A stretch of 10,963 nt of DNA from Stercoripulliclostridium_A sp964480195 (GTDB taxonomy: Bacteria > Bacillota > Clostridia > Christensenellales > DTU072): NCBI GenBank assembly GCA_964480195.1, contig CAYZOJ010000054.1, positions 1 through 10,963 of the forward strand. Reading direction: 5' to 3'. Each line of letters begins with the position of its first letter. Positions within the stretch are counted from its first letter, which is position 1. The notes beneath the pieces are model-generated. The model was not told where the DNA came from, made no database searches, and was given only the letters and a program-made list of their open reading frames with translations. Of this stretch, positions 1 to 7,110 are shown piece after piece. A program made the position numbers and the translations under genes.

Positions 1-1
1 A

Positions 2-88
2 TATCTAAAGGTCGCAATAGGTAAAGGACATACGAGTTTAGAGGAGATAGGTTGTCTAATTGCAAGATATAGTGTCTTTTTTGAATAA
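2..88 (+). CDS. C-terminal end of an unidentified protein (partial)
   Basis: A reading frame is open from the left edge of the window and stops at TAA 86-88. It gives 28 residues, beginning YLKVAIGKGHTS and ending RYSVFFE. The other two forward frames close within the first 25 bases. A strong intrinsic terminator starts 20 bases after the stop, as expected for the last gene of an upstream unit. That position is the main support, since the fragment is too short to recognise a family. It could also be a chance open frame. Confidence 0.45.
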   Translation, partial: YLKVAIGKGHTSLEEIGCLIARYSVFFE

Positions 89-107
89 ATGGTTTGTCGC
101 CATATGT

Positions 108-147
108 AAGAGCGGTATGCGGTTTACGCATACCGCTCTTGTTTTGT
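108..147 (+). terminator. Strong intrinsic terminator of the upstream unit
   Basis: A perfect 14-bp stem (108-121 pairing with 127-140) has a 5-base loop, GTTTA, and is followed by the T-rich run GTTTTGT. The stem is A/T-closed at its base and G/C-rich inside. It follows the stop codon at 86-88 and lies well upstream of the pepF promoter, so it most likely ends the upstream transcript and insulates pepF. Confidence 0.85.
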
Positions 148-241
148 AAGACGGATTTTAAAAAAACATCAATGTTTAATTATATTGCATAGTGTAACAA
201 TTCTTTTGAATAAGTCTTTATTGTAAATGTTATTTGCGCTG

Positions 242-270
242 TTGACTAAGCGACGCTTTTATAGTATCAT
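242..270 (+). promoter_or_regulatory. Sigma-A-like promoter for pepF
   Basis: TTGACT (242-247) and TATCAT (265-270) are separated by 17 bases; each differs from the sigma-A consensus by one base. The predicted start is near 277, giving a leader of about 28 bases before the pepF ATG at 305. AGAGGTG at 293-299 serves as the Shine-Dalgarno site. The rest of the 89-304 gap is AT-rich, and I see nothing else in it besides the terminator. Confidence 0.6.
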
Positions 271-304
271 TTAATATTATATTACAATAATAAGAGGTGT
301 ATAT

Positions 305-2071
305 ATGACATTATTACGTAGTGACGTTCCGGAAAGCAGAAAATGGGACCTTACCCCGTTGTTTGCAAGTTCGGAAGAGTTTGAAAAAGCTTTTGCGGAA
401 CTCGATTCCGCTATTCCCGCGATGTCGGCTTATGTCGGCAAGTTGACGGAAGAAACCGCGATCGAATGTCTTCGTGCGGAATCCGAACTCGGCAGAAAAC
501 TCGAAAGGCTTTACGTCTACGGTCATTTGCTGAGGGACGAGGATACGTCCGACCCGCAAAGACAAGCTCTTATGGCAAGGCTTTCGATGCTTTTGACCAA
601 ATATTTTTCAGCGGTATCGTTTATCAATCCCGAGCTCTCCAAACTTCCCGTAAGCACGTTAAAGCGTATGGCGGAAAGCGAAGTTTATGCCGATTACGAT
701 ATTTATATCAAGAGCATTATTCGTAACAAGAAGCACATTCTCGGAGCCAAAGAAGAGAAGTTGTTATCCGAAATTTCCGCATTCTCGGACGATTTTTCGA
801 GCATTTTCTCGATGTACGATAACGCCGACATTAAGTTCGGAAAGATCAACGTAGACGGCGAGGACGTCGCGTTGTCGCACGGAATGTACTCCGTTCTTTT
901 GCAAAATCCCGACCAAAAGGTTCGCAAGGAAGCGTTTGAAACTTATTACAAATCCTATCGCGATTGCTTAAACACGATATCCGCAACGTATGCGGGCAAC
1001 GTAAAAAAGGATTCGACGCTTGCGCGTATTCGTGGATACAAATCGGCTCTTGCCGAGGCTCTTTACGCCGACGACATCAGCGATAAAGTTTATTCGAATC
1101 TTATTAAAGCCATAAGAAAGGGTACTCCCGCAGTTCACAAATACGTAAAATACCGTAAAAAAGCGTTGAAGCTCAAAGAGCTCCATATGTACGATATGTA
1201 TCTTCCGATAACAGAGGACTACAAACTCGAACTCGAATATGACGACGCGTACAAACTCGTTATCGAAGCTCTTGCGCCTCTCGGAGAGAACTACAAAAAG
1301 CTTTTGGAGCGTGCTTATTCCGAGCGTTGGATAGACGTCGAGGAAACCAAGAACAAACGTAGCGGAGCGTACTCTTCCGGTATGTACGACGCTCACCCGT
1401 ACGTACTTTTGAACTACCAAAAGACCCCGCACGACGTGTTCACCATAGCGCACGAACTCGGACACGCAATGCACACGTATTTATCCAATACTCACCAAAT
1501 ATACCAAAAAGCCGATTACCGCATATTCGTAGCTGAAATCGCGTCGACGGTAAACGAAGTATTACTGTTAAAGCACCTTATCAAGACCGCGGACGGCGAA
1601 GCGAAGAAGTATCTTCTTTCGTACTATCTCGATATGTTCCGCACGACCGTATTCCGTCAAACGATGTTTGCGGAGTTCGAAATGTTCTCTCACGCGGAGT
1701 TCGAAGCGGGCAGACCTTTGACCGCCGAGATAATGAGCAACAAGTATTACGAGCTCAACAAGCAATATTACGGCGACGGAGTTATCCACGACCAAGACAT
1801 CGCGATAGAGTGGGCGCGCATTCCGCATTTCTACACGTCGTTCTATGTCTACAAATATGCTACCGGACTTATCACCGCCGTCAATATTGCCAACAAACTT
1901 TTGAACGAAGAGGGTTATCTCGACAAATATATCAAGTTCCTTTCGACGGGCGGATCTCTTTATCCGTTGCCGACGATAGAGATTGCCGACGTCGATCTCA
2001 GAACGCAAAAGCCCTTCGATTTTGCGATGAAAGAGTTCGCCGATACCCTTGCGGAGCTTAAGAAACTATGA
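305..2071 (+). CDS. pepF: Oligoendopeptidase F (M3 family zinc metallopeptidase)
   Basis: PepF is a cytoplasmic zinc endopeptidase that cleaves short peptides and takes part in peptide turnover. The 588-residue length is usual for the M3B group. The zinc site is plain: HELGH at residues 383-387 supplies two histidines and the catalytic Glu384, and Glu411 in VAEIASTVNE sits 24 residues further on, where M3 enzymes place the third ligand. The N-terminal part opens with RKWDLTPLF, a typical PepF start, followed by the helical PepF/M3 N-terminal region. The C-terminal part has the family-like HDQDIAIEWARIPHFY segment. No signal peptide or membrane segment is seen. ATG 305 has the Shine-Dalgarno site AGAGGTG. 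The stop overlaps the next start (ATGA at 2068-2071), so translation is probably coupled to the membrane protein that follows. Confidence 0.95.
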   Translation: MTLLRSDVPESRKWDLTPLFASSEEFEKAFAELDSAIPAMSAYVGKLTEETAIECLRAESELGRKLERLYVYGHLLRDEDTSDPQRQALMARLSMLLTKYFSAVSFINPELSKLPVSTLKRMAESEVYADYDIYIKSIIRNKKHILGAKEEKLLSEISAFSDDFSSIFSMYDNADIKFGKINVDGEDVALSHGMYSVLLQNPDQKVRKEAFETYYKSYRDCLNTISATYAGNVKKDSTLARIRGYKSALAEALYADDISDKVYSNLIKAIRKGTPAVHKYVKYRKKALKLKELHMYDMYLPITEDYKLELEYDDAYKLVIEALAPLGENYKKLLERAYSERWIDVEETKNKRSGAYSSGMYDAHPYVLLNYQKTPHDVFTIAHELGHAMHTYLSNTHQIYQKADYRIFVAEIASTVNEVLLLKHLIKTADGEAKKYLLSYYLDMFRTTVFRQTMFAEFEMFSHAEFEAGRPLTAEIMSNKYYELNKQYYGDGVIHDQDIAIEWARIPHFYTSFYVYKYATGLITAVNIANKLLNEEGYLDKYIKFLSTGGSLYPLPTIEIADVDLRTQKPFDFAMKEFADTLAELKKL

Positions 2072-2922
2072 GTAAAAAAATAGGCGTCACGCTCATCGTC
2101 GTCGCCCTTACGATAGCAGTTGCGTATTCCGTCGTCGCGGCGGTAACGTTCGTAGGGGAATGCCCCGTCAAGACGACGACGCCGACCGTCAATAAGACGG
2201 AAGGTCGTGTCGCGGAAGTCATATACAATTCGTTTATGTATACCGACGGTTCGTACGAGTACGACGTGCAGGTTTACGTCAACTCGACGCGAGTTACGGA
2301 AGGACTTACCGCGGAGCAGGCGCAAGCAAAAAAGCAAGCGGTAACCGAGGCGTTCGATACGATAAAACGAGCCTTTAAGAACGGCGGTATAGCCGTAAAA
2401 GACTTAAACGGCGAGTTTTGCATAAGTGCGGTACTTGCAACCTACGACAGCGCGACGGATAGGGCGCTTGCTTCCGGCGAAACGGGATACGACGTTTATG
2501 AGTCTACGGCGGACGTCTACAACGGTTTTTGGTACAGTTGGTACGTTAACGAAACCCAAACCGTATTCGCCGACCGCGACGCGGACAACTGGTTGAACTT
2601 CGTGGCTGACACGTTGACGACGGTAGGAGGCATTTCCTCGGGCGACATCGACTACGTGTTCAACTACGGTACGAAGTATTCCGTCAACACCATAGCGTCC
2701 GACGCGGACAGCATTTATTATTATACAAACGAAACCGACGGAGTAAGCGCGTACGTTCACGAATTCAGAATGACCGAAGAAACACGCACGCGTGAGATAA
2801 CTCTCGTCCAACATACGCCCAACGTATGGAGCTGGTACCTGATAGCGATAGTAGTCGTACTCATCATGTCGGGTATAGCGATACTCTCTGCGGGACGAAA
2901 AGGAGAAAGACATGCCGGATAA
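2068..2922 (+). CDS. Unrecognised bitopic membrane protein between pepF and dnaB
   Basis: I do not recognise this 284-residue protein. It has an N-terminal hydrophobic segment (residues about 5-28) after a short basic start, MSKK. A long polar region of about 225 residues (29-253) is rich in Thr, Tyr, Asp and Val. A second hydrophobic segment follows (about 254-275), with a short basic tail, GRKGERHAG. This predicts both ends in the cytoplasm and the middle outside. The polar region contains Cys32 and Cys118, aromatic stretches such as NGFWYSWYV near 152-160, and no catalytic motif I can name. The start overlaps the pepF stop by 4 bases, with GGAG at 2053-2056 upstream. The end overlaps dnaB by 11 bases. 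It is therefore co-transcribed with both, but that gives no clear role. The first segment could instead be a cleaved signal peptide. Confidence 0.75.
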   Translation: MSKKIGVTLIVVALTIAVAYSVVAAVTFVGECPVKTTTPTVNKTEGRVAEVIYNSFMYTDGSYEYDVQVYVNSTRVTEGLTAEQAQAKKQAVTEAFDTIKRAFKNGGIAVKDLNGEFCISAVLATYDSATDRALASGETGYDVYESTADVYNGFWYSWYVNETQTVFADRDADNWLNFVADTLTTVGGISSGDIDYVFNYGTKYSVNTIASDADSIYYYTNETDGVSAYVHEFRMTEETRTREITLVQHTPNVWSWYLIAIVVVLIMSGIAILSAGRKGERHAG

Positions 2923-4357
2923 AGAAACAGGCACACCCAAATTCAGACAATACCCCAACAGCTACGAAGCCGAAAGGTACGTACTTTGCTGTATACTCAT
3001 TGACGGCGACGTCGCGAGCGAACTCGTATCGGAACTGACGCCGGAATACTTTTATACGCCGTCGCACGTAAAAATATTCAATGCGATGAGCGTGCTGTAT
3101 TCGCACGGCACGGTTATAAACGTCATAACGGTAAACGACCAACTCGTCAAGAGCGGACAGTCGGATTCCGATATGCTCGGTTATCTTGCAGAACTTGCCC
3201 AAATCACGCCGGGCGCGGTCAATTATAAAGACTTTGTTCGCATAATTCATCGCGATATGGTAATGCGTAAGCTTATAAGAATAGGTAACGACATCACCAA
3301 CGACGCATACACTTCCGACGACGTCGAAGCGTCTATCAGCAAAGCGGAAAAACTCATTTACGACCTTAGCTCCACCGGGCGTTCGGGAACGGGACTCGAG
3401 CACATAAGCAAGGCGGGACAAAGATACATAGAGCGTTTGGTCAAAATGTCCAAGGACCGTAACTCCGTCAAAGGACTTCGCACATATTACGATATATTCG
3501 ACAAGACCACCAACGGACTGCAACCCTCGAACTTTATAATTCTTGCGGCTCGTCCTTCCGTAGGTAAAACGGCGTTCGCGTTAAACCTTGTCGGCAACAT
3601 CATACGTAACCGCAAGACCGAAACGGTCATAGCCATGTTCTGTATGGAAATGGCGCCCGAAGAACTTTTCCAAAGACTTCTTGCAATCAACACCGACGTA
3701 ACGATGTCCAAGATGAGCGACGCGCGTTTGAGCGAAGACGAGTACAACAAGCTGTGGGACGCACACGTCGAGGCTTCGGAATGCCAAATTTATTTTGACA
3801 GCTCTTCGCTTGAAACTCCGGGAAGTATCGCGAGCAAATGCCGTAGACTCCAAGCGTCCACGCCGAGCAAACGCCTCGATCTCGTTATAATCGACTACTT
3901 GCAGTTGATGTCCAACGACCGCGACAAAATGCGTTCGAGCTCTACCCGTCAGACCGACGTTTCCGACATCAGCCGTATGCTTAAAGTTATGGCGATGGAA
4001 TTGAAGTGCCCGGTAATCGCGCTTTCTCAGATGTCGAGAAGTATCGAATCCCGTGAGGACAAGTCGCCAATGCTTTCCGACCTTCGTGAATCGGGCGCAA
4101 TCGAGCAGGACGCCGACATAGTAATGTTCTTGTCCCGTGAAAACGAGAACGAAAAGGACAATCCCGAAAGCAACGTCATTCTGGAACTTGCAAAACACCG
4201 TAACGGCGAACTCAAAAAGATTCGCTACGTGTGGGAAGGCAATCACGTCCGTTTCGTCGAATCCGCCGATCAGAATATAGGCGTTTTCGCAACAACCAAA
4301 GTCAACAAGTACCCTAAGAAGTCGTCGAACGGAGAGGGCGAACCCGCAGGCGAATAA
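2912..4357 (+). CDS. dnaB: Replicative DNA helicase DnaB
   Basis: This is the hexameric replicative helicase that moves 5'-3' on the lagging strand, unwinds the fork and recruits primase (called DnaC in B. subtilis). At 481 residues it is of normal length. The N-terminal domain starts with PNSYEAERYVL, matching the usual PxxxEAExxVL. The RecA-like domain has Walker A at residues 212-220 (AARPSVGKT, Lys219) and Walker B ending at Asp328 (VIIDYLQLM). The very conserved LSQMSRSIESR and SDLRESGAIEQDADIVMFL blocks follow, then KHRNG near the C-terminus. The last 20 or so residues are a polar tail. ATG 2912 has AGGAGA at 2901-2906 inside the end of the preceding gene. It is the last gene of its unit, followed by a terminator 27 bases later. 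The usual neighbour rplI is not present here. Confidence 0.97.
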   Translation: MPDKETGTPKFRQYPNSYEAERYVLCCILIDGDVASELVSELTPEYFYTPSHVKIFNAMSVLYSHGTVINVITVNDQLVKSGQSDSDMLGYLAELAQITPGAVNYKDFVRIIHRDMVMRKLIRIGNDITNDAYTSDDVEASISKAEKLIYDLSSTGRSGTGLEHISKAGQRYIERLVKMSKDRNSVKGLRTYYDIFDKTTNGLQPSNFIILAARPSVGKTAFALNLVGNIIRNRKTETVIAMFCMEMAPEELFQRLLAINTDVTMSKMSDARLSEDEYNKLWDAHVEASECQIYFDSSSLETPGSIASKCRRLQASTPSKRLDLVIIDYLQLMSNDRDKMRSSSTRQTDVSDISRMLKVMAMELKCPVIALSQMSRSIESREDKSPMLSDLRESGAIEQDADIVMFLSRENENEKDNPESNVILELAKHRNGELKKIRYVWEGNHVRFVESADQNIGVFATTKVNKYPKKSSNGEGEPAGE

Positions 4358-4384
4358 CTTCGATAAAAATTTAAGCACATAATT

Positions 4385-4424
4385 TGCCACGTCAAGCATT
4401 TTTGCCACGGACGTGGCATTTTTT
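4385..4424 (+). terminator. Terminator after dnaB with two alternative stems
   Basis: Two stems share one right arm. The longer pairs 4385-4393 with 4410-4418 (9 bp, perfect, 16-base loop). The shorter pairs TGCCAC 4403-4408 with GTGGCA 4413-4418 (6 bp, loop GGAC). The left arm exists twice as a direct repeat of TGCCACG (4385 and 4403). A run of six T (4419-4424) follows the right arm, so either fold is a plausible intrinsic terminator for the pepF-dnaB unit. The T run ends only 5 bases before the yqfC start codon. Confidence 0.75.
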
Positions 4425-4429
4425 ATATT

Positions 4430-4681
4430 ATGGATACGATTTCCCGTTCATTCACGAACACGGTTACGGTGGTAGGTTTCAAAGAAGTCAAAGTCGAGGG
4501 GCACAGAGGTATTTCGTCATATTCGAATTCAGAAATCGTTTTAAGAATAAACGGCGGTAAAATTTCGATAAAAGGCGAGAACCTTACTTTAACCGAAGTC
4601 AACGGCGAAGAGGTGTTTATAAAAGGCGACATAGTCGCCGTCGAGAGGTGCAAAAATGAGAATACCCGACGAGTATTATAG
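4430..4681 (+). CDS. yqfC: Sporulation protein YqfC
   Basis: YqfC is a small protein conserved in spore formers, encoded beside yqfD and linked in Bacillus to the sigma-E (mother-cell) programme; its activity is unknown. The 83-residue product has the family core VTVVGFKEVKVEGHRGI (residues about 12-28), with HRGI the best-known block, followed by repeated beta-strand patterns (IVLRINGGKISIKG, EEVFIKGDIVAVE). It seems to lack the stretch of roughly 15 residues usually seen before the core. Upstream of ATG 4430 the frame is open only back to 4367 and has no ATG, GTG or TTG. There is no Shine-Dalgarno site: the bases just before the start are the T run of a terminator. The end overlaps yqfD by 26 bases. 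The family is clear, but the exact start and how it is translated are uncertain. Confidence 0.8.
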   Translation: MDTISRSFTNTVTVVGFKEVKVEGHRGISSYSNSEIVLRINGGKISIKGENLTLTEVNGEEVFIKGDIVAVERCKNENTRRVL

Positions 4682-5579
4682 TTATAGAGCCGAAGGACCT
4701 TGCGGATACATAGTAAACATATTGACGCGCGCGGGCGTAAAAGTAACCGAACCGCACGCGGTTAAAGACGGGTGTGAATTTACCGTTTCGGCAAAGGACA
4801 GAGTAAAAGCGTTGTCGGCGCTCGAGGAAAAGGGGAGAGCTTATAAAGAAATTCGTCGAGGCGGAGCCAAAATTAAAATAAAGAATTTCTTTTTGCGATA
4901 CGCGTTCATCGCGGGACTTTTGGTGTCGTTTACGGCGGTAGCGGTGTACGCGAATACCATAGACGGAATAGCCGTCGAGGGCGCGGAAAGGCTTAGCGAA
5001 GATAGCATACTGGCGGTATGCTCGGAGTACGCGACGACGCCTTGTTTTACGAGTTCGGTCGATACCGAAGAGATAAAAAAATCGGTACTCGAACTTGACG
5101 GAATAGCCTATGCGAGCGTTTCGCGAGTCGGCAGAAAGCTTGTTGTAAAAGTGATAGAAGAGTTACCCAAAACAGAGATTGAGGATGCCTTAAATCCCGT
5201 TCCGCTTGTCGCGACGGAAAGCGGTATCATTACCAAAATTGCCGTTTACCGAGGCACTCCCGCCGTCGAACAGGGAGCAAGCGTAAGTGTCGGCGACGTA
5301 CTCGTTTATCCGTACGTCGGAGCCGATGAAAATACTCGTAAATCGGTAAGAGCGCGGGGGTACGTCGAAGCGCGCGTAACGCGTGTCGAGAAGATAGAAT
5401 ACTCGTCGGAAGAAGAGTATTCCGCAAACTGTGCTCGTGATGTCGGAGAGCGCGTCGCGACCTTCAAGGCGGGACTTAAAGAAAGCGACGTTTTTACAGG
5501 CTCTCGTATTTCGGAAGAAAGACTGGACAAAAGCATAGTAATTAGTATATACTATGAGATAATAACTAATATTGCTTAG
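4656..5579 (+). CDS. yqfD: Sporulation protein YqfD, compact form
   Basis: YqfD is a membrane-anchored protein conserved in spore formers, with a suspected mother-cell role; its biochemical function is not known. This 307-residue version has an N-terminal cytoplasmic region (1-78) ending in a basic stretch, one membrane segment (about 82-99), and an FtsQ/POTRA-like region (about 102-170, IDGIAVEGAERLSEDSI through KLVVKVIEELP). A conserved segment follows at about 185-240, where VEQGASVSVGDVLVYP resembles the family's GxxVxxGDxLV motif. Typical YqfD proteins are near 400 residues. The missing length seems to lie between about residue 245 and the end, where the expected middle stretch is very short. 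ATG 4656 has GAGAGG at 4643-4648. Start and stop are intact, so this looks like natural compaction rather than a broken gene. Confidence 0.85.
   Translation: MRIPDEYYSYRAEGPCGYIVNILTRAGVKVTEPHAVKDGCEFTVSAKDRVKALSALEEKGRAYKEIRRGGAKIKIKNFFLRYAFIAGLLVSFTAVAVYANTIDGIAVEGAERLSEDSILAVCSEYATTPCFTSSVDTEEIKKSVLELDGIAYASVSRVGRKLVVKVIEELPKTEIEDALNPVPLVATESGIITKIAVYRGTPAVEQGASVSVGDVLVYPYVGADENTRKSVRARGYVEARVTRVEKIEYSSEEEYSANCARDVGERVATFKAGLKESDVFTGSRISEERLDKSIVISIYYEIITNIA
5524..5553 (+). promoter_or_regulatory. Possible internal sigma-A promoter before pgpH
   Basis: TGGACA (5524-5529) and TATACT (5548-5553), 18 bases apart, lie in an AT-rich stretch at the 3' end of yqfD. Each differs from consensus by one base. 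The predicted start near 5560 would give pgpH a leader of about 37 bases. Such a site would let the housekeeping genes (pgpH, ybeY-era, recO) be made without the sporulation pair upstream. The match is from sequence only and could be chance in an AT-rich tract. Confidence 0.35.
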
Positions 5580-5596
5580 TAGCAAAAGGTAGTCTT

Positions 5597-7102
5597 ATGA
5601 AAAAGAAAAATAAGGAAGTTATCGGCATCATCGACCCAAGCGTAGCTTCCTCGAAGAAAAGAAAGATTAAAGAATACGCCAAGCGCGTAGCTATAATTGT
5701 GGTGGTGTCTTTGATAATGGCACTTTTGGTTCGTCTGTCGCGACTTGACGAATTCGAAACCGCCGCCGACTTTTTCTCGGGAGCGGTAATGCTCCAGATT
5801 CTCATACTTACGGCGATAATGGCTATAGTGCTGTCGACGCTCTATTTCTACACGATTTACGTGCGTAAAGATCTTGACGGTAAAGACAAGCAAAAGCTTA
5901 TCCCCGTGCTCTCGATATCCGTTTTGGTAACGTTTGCGCTGGCGATAGTGTTTAGCCGTCTTATCAACTTATACGTCGCACCGCTCATTCTCTGCTCGTT
6001 GCTTGTCGCTATGCTCATAGACAAGCGCGTAGGTATAGTTACAAATATTTTGGTATCGCAGGCATTCTTCCTTGCGTATCTCGTAATATTCGGAGGAGAA
6101 AAGGTGGTGGAGAGTTCCGCGGCTCTCATCACTTCGATGGTGTCGGCGATATTCCTGATAGTCAATTTCAGCAAAAGACACTGCACGCGTATTCGTTTTG
6201 TCGGGCTCGGCGCGATAGTCGGCGTTTGCACGTCGGTAATTCCGATGCTTATCAATTTGATAATAGATCCGTCCGACGTGTACGCGATACTTATAAGCGG
6301 ACTGTGGTCGTTCGTATCGGTAGTGCTTTCGGTGGCGTTGTTTATGATAATCCTTCCGCTTATGGAGTACGTATTCCGTATCAGCACGCCGTTCAGACTT
6401 ACCGAGCTCTGCTCGTTGTCGTCCCCGCTCCTTAAAGAGCTTGCGGAAAAAGCCCCCGGGACCTTTAATCACAGCGTAGCGGTAGGTAACCTTGCCGAAC
6501 TCTGCGCGGACGCGATAGGCGAAAGCCCGGAACTCGCAAAGGCTTGCGCGTACTATCACGACGTAGGTAAGCTTGCCAACAGCGAGTGGTTTGTCGAAAA
6601 TCAGCAAGGATACAATCCGCACGACGACGTTATTCCGGAAGTGAGTGTATCAATGATAGTCAGCCACGTGAAAGAGGGTTGCGACATCATAAGGAAAGAA
6701 CATCTCCCGGACATTCTTGCGGACATAGCGGCGGAGCACCACGGCACCACTCCCGTAAACTATTTCCTTTATAAAGCGCAGGGATTTACCGAAGACGACG
6801 TTGACCGCAAAGAATTCTGTTACCCGGGACCCAAACCGCAATCCAAGATTGCCGCGATAATTATGATAGCGGATACGGTAGAGGCGGCGGGACGCGCGGT
6901 ATCGTCGCAACTTACGACGCCCGAAAGCGTCAGAGCGTTCGTCCACAAAATGGTCAAGGATAAGTCCGATGCCGACCAATTCGACGAATGCGGAATAACG
7001 TTCAAGGACTTAAAAATCATCGAAGACACACTTGTTAAGGCGTTGCCTTCGTTGTACCACGCGAGAATAAGATACAATAATCCCAAAGCGGATAATAAAT
7101 AA
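5597..7102 (+). CDS. pgpH: PgpH-type 7TM-HD c-di-AMP phosphodiesterase, lacking the extracellular domain
   Basis: PgpH (YqfF) enzymes hydrolyse c-di-AMP to pApA through a cytoplasmic HD domain on a seven-helix membrane core. Membrane segments are visible at about residues 31-46, 63-88, 101-120, 122-141, 147-166, 177-191, 201-222 and 230-258. The HD domain (about 285-490) has the expected metal-site residues: His292 in NHSVAVGNLAE, His321-Asp322 in YYHDVGKL, His357 in SHVKEG, His381/His382 in HHGT, and Asp426 in MIADTVEA. The CYPGPKPQSK block is also typical. Family members are usually about 700 residues, with a large extracellular domain after the first helix. Here only about 16 residues (47-62) separate helices one and two, so that domain is gone. 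AAAGG at 5585-5589 precedes ATG 5597. The stop lies 8 bases from the next gene. Confidence 0.9.
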   Translation: MKKKNKEVIGIIDPSVASSKKRKIKEYAKRVAIIVVVSLIMALLVRLSRLDEFETAADFFSGAVMLQILILTAIMAIVLSTLYFYTIYVRKDLDGKDKQKLIPVLSISVLVTFALAIVFSRLINLYVAPLILCSLLVAMLIDKRVGIVTNILVSQAFFLAYLVIFGGEKVVESSAALITSMVSAIFLIVNFSKRHCTRIRFVGLGAIVGVCTSVIPMLINLIIDPSDVYAILISGLWSFVSVVLSVALFMIILPLMEYVFRISTPFRLTELCSLSSPLLKELAEKAPGTFNHSVAVGNLAELCADAIGESPELAKACAYYHDVGKLANSEWFVENQQGYNPHDDVIPEVSVSMIVSHVKEGCDIIRKEHLPDILADIAAEHHGTTPVNYFLYKAQGFTEDDVDRKEFCYPGPKPQSKIAAIIMIADTVEAAGRAVSSQLTTPESVRAFVHKMVKDKSDADQFDECGITFKDLKIIEDTLVKALPSLYHARIRYNNPKADNK

Positions 7103-7110
7103 GAGGACAT

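Noticed and set aside
148..241. Possible small RNA or riboswitch in the AT-rich leader before pepF
   Set aside because: It shows no stable pairing beyond the upstream terminator and no recognisable aptamer. It lies upstream of the likely promoter, so it would not be in the pepF mRNA.
3581..4408. Antisense open frame of 275 codons opposite dnaB
   Set aside because: It is a shadow of the conserved DnaB helicase domain and runs into the terminator region; nothing supports translation.
4402..4429. TTGCCA and TATATT, 16 bases apart, as a promoter for yqfC
   Set aside because: The boxes match fairly well, but transcription would start near 4436, inside the yqfC reading frame and after its only ATG. 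The bases belong to the terminator hairpin and T run.
5543..5554. Perfect 12-base palindrome TAGTATATACTA
   Set aside because: It lies in an AT-rich tract within the yqfD coding end, where such palindromes arise easily. There is no second copy and no link to a regulator.
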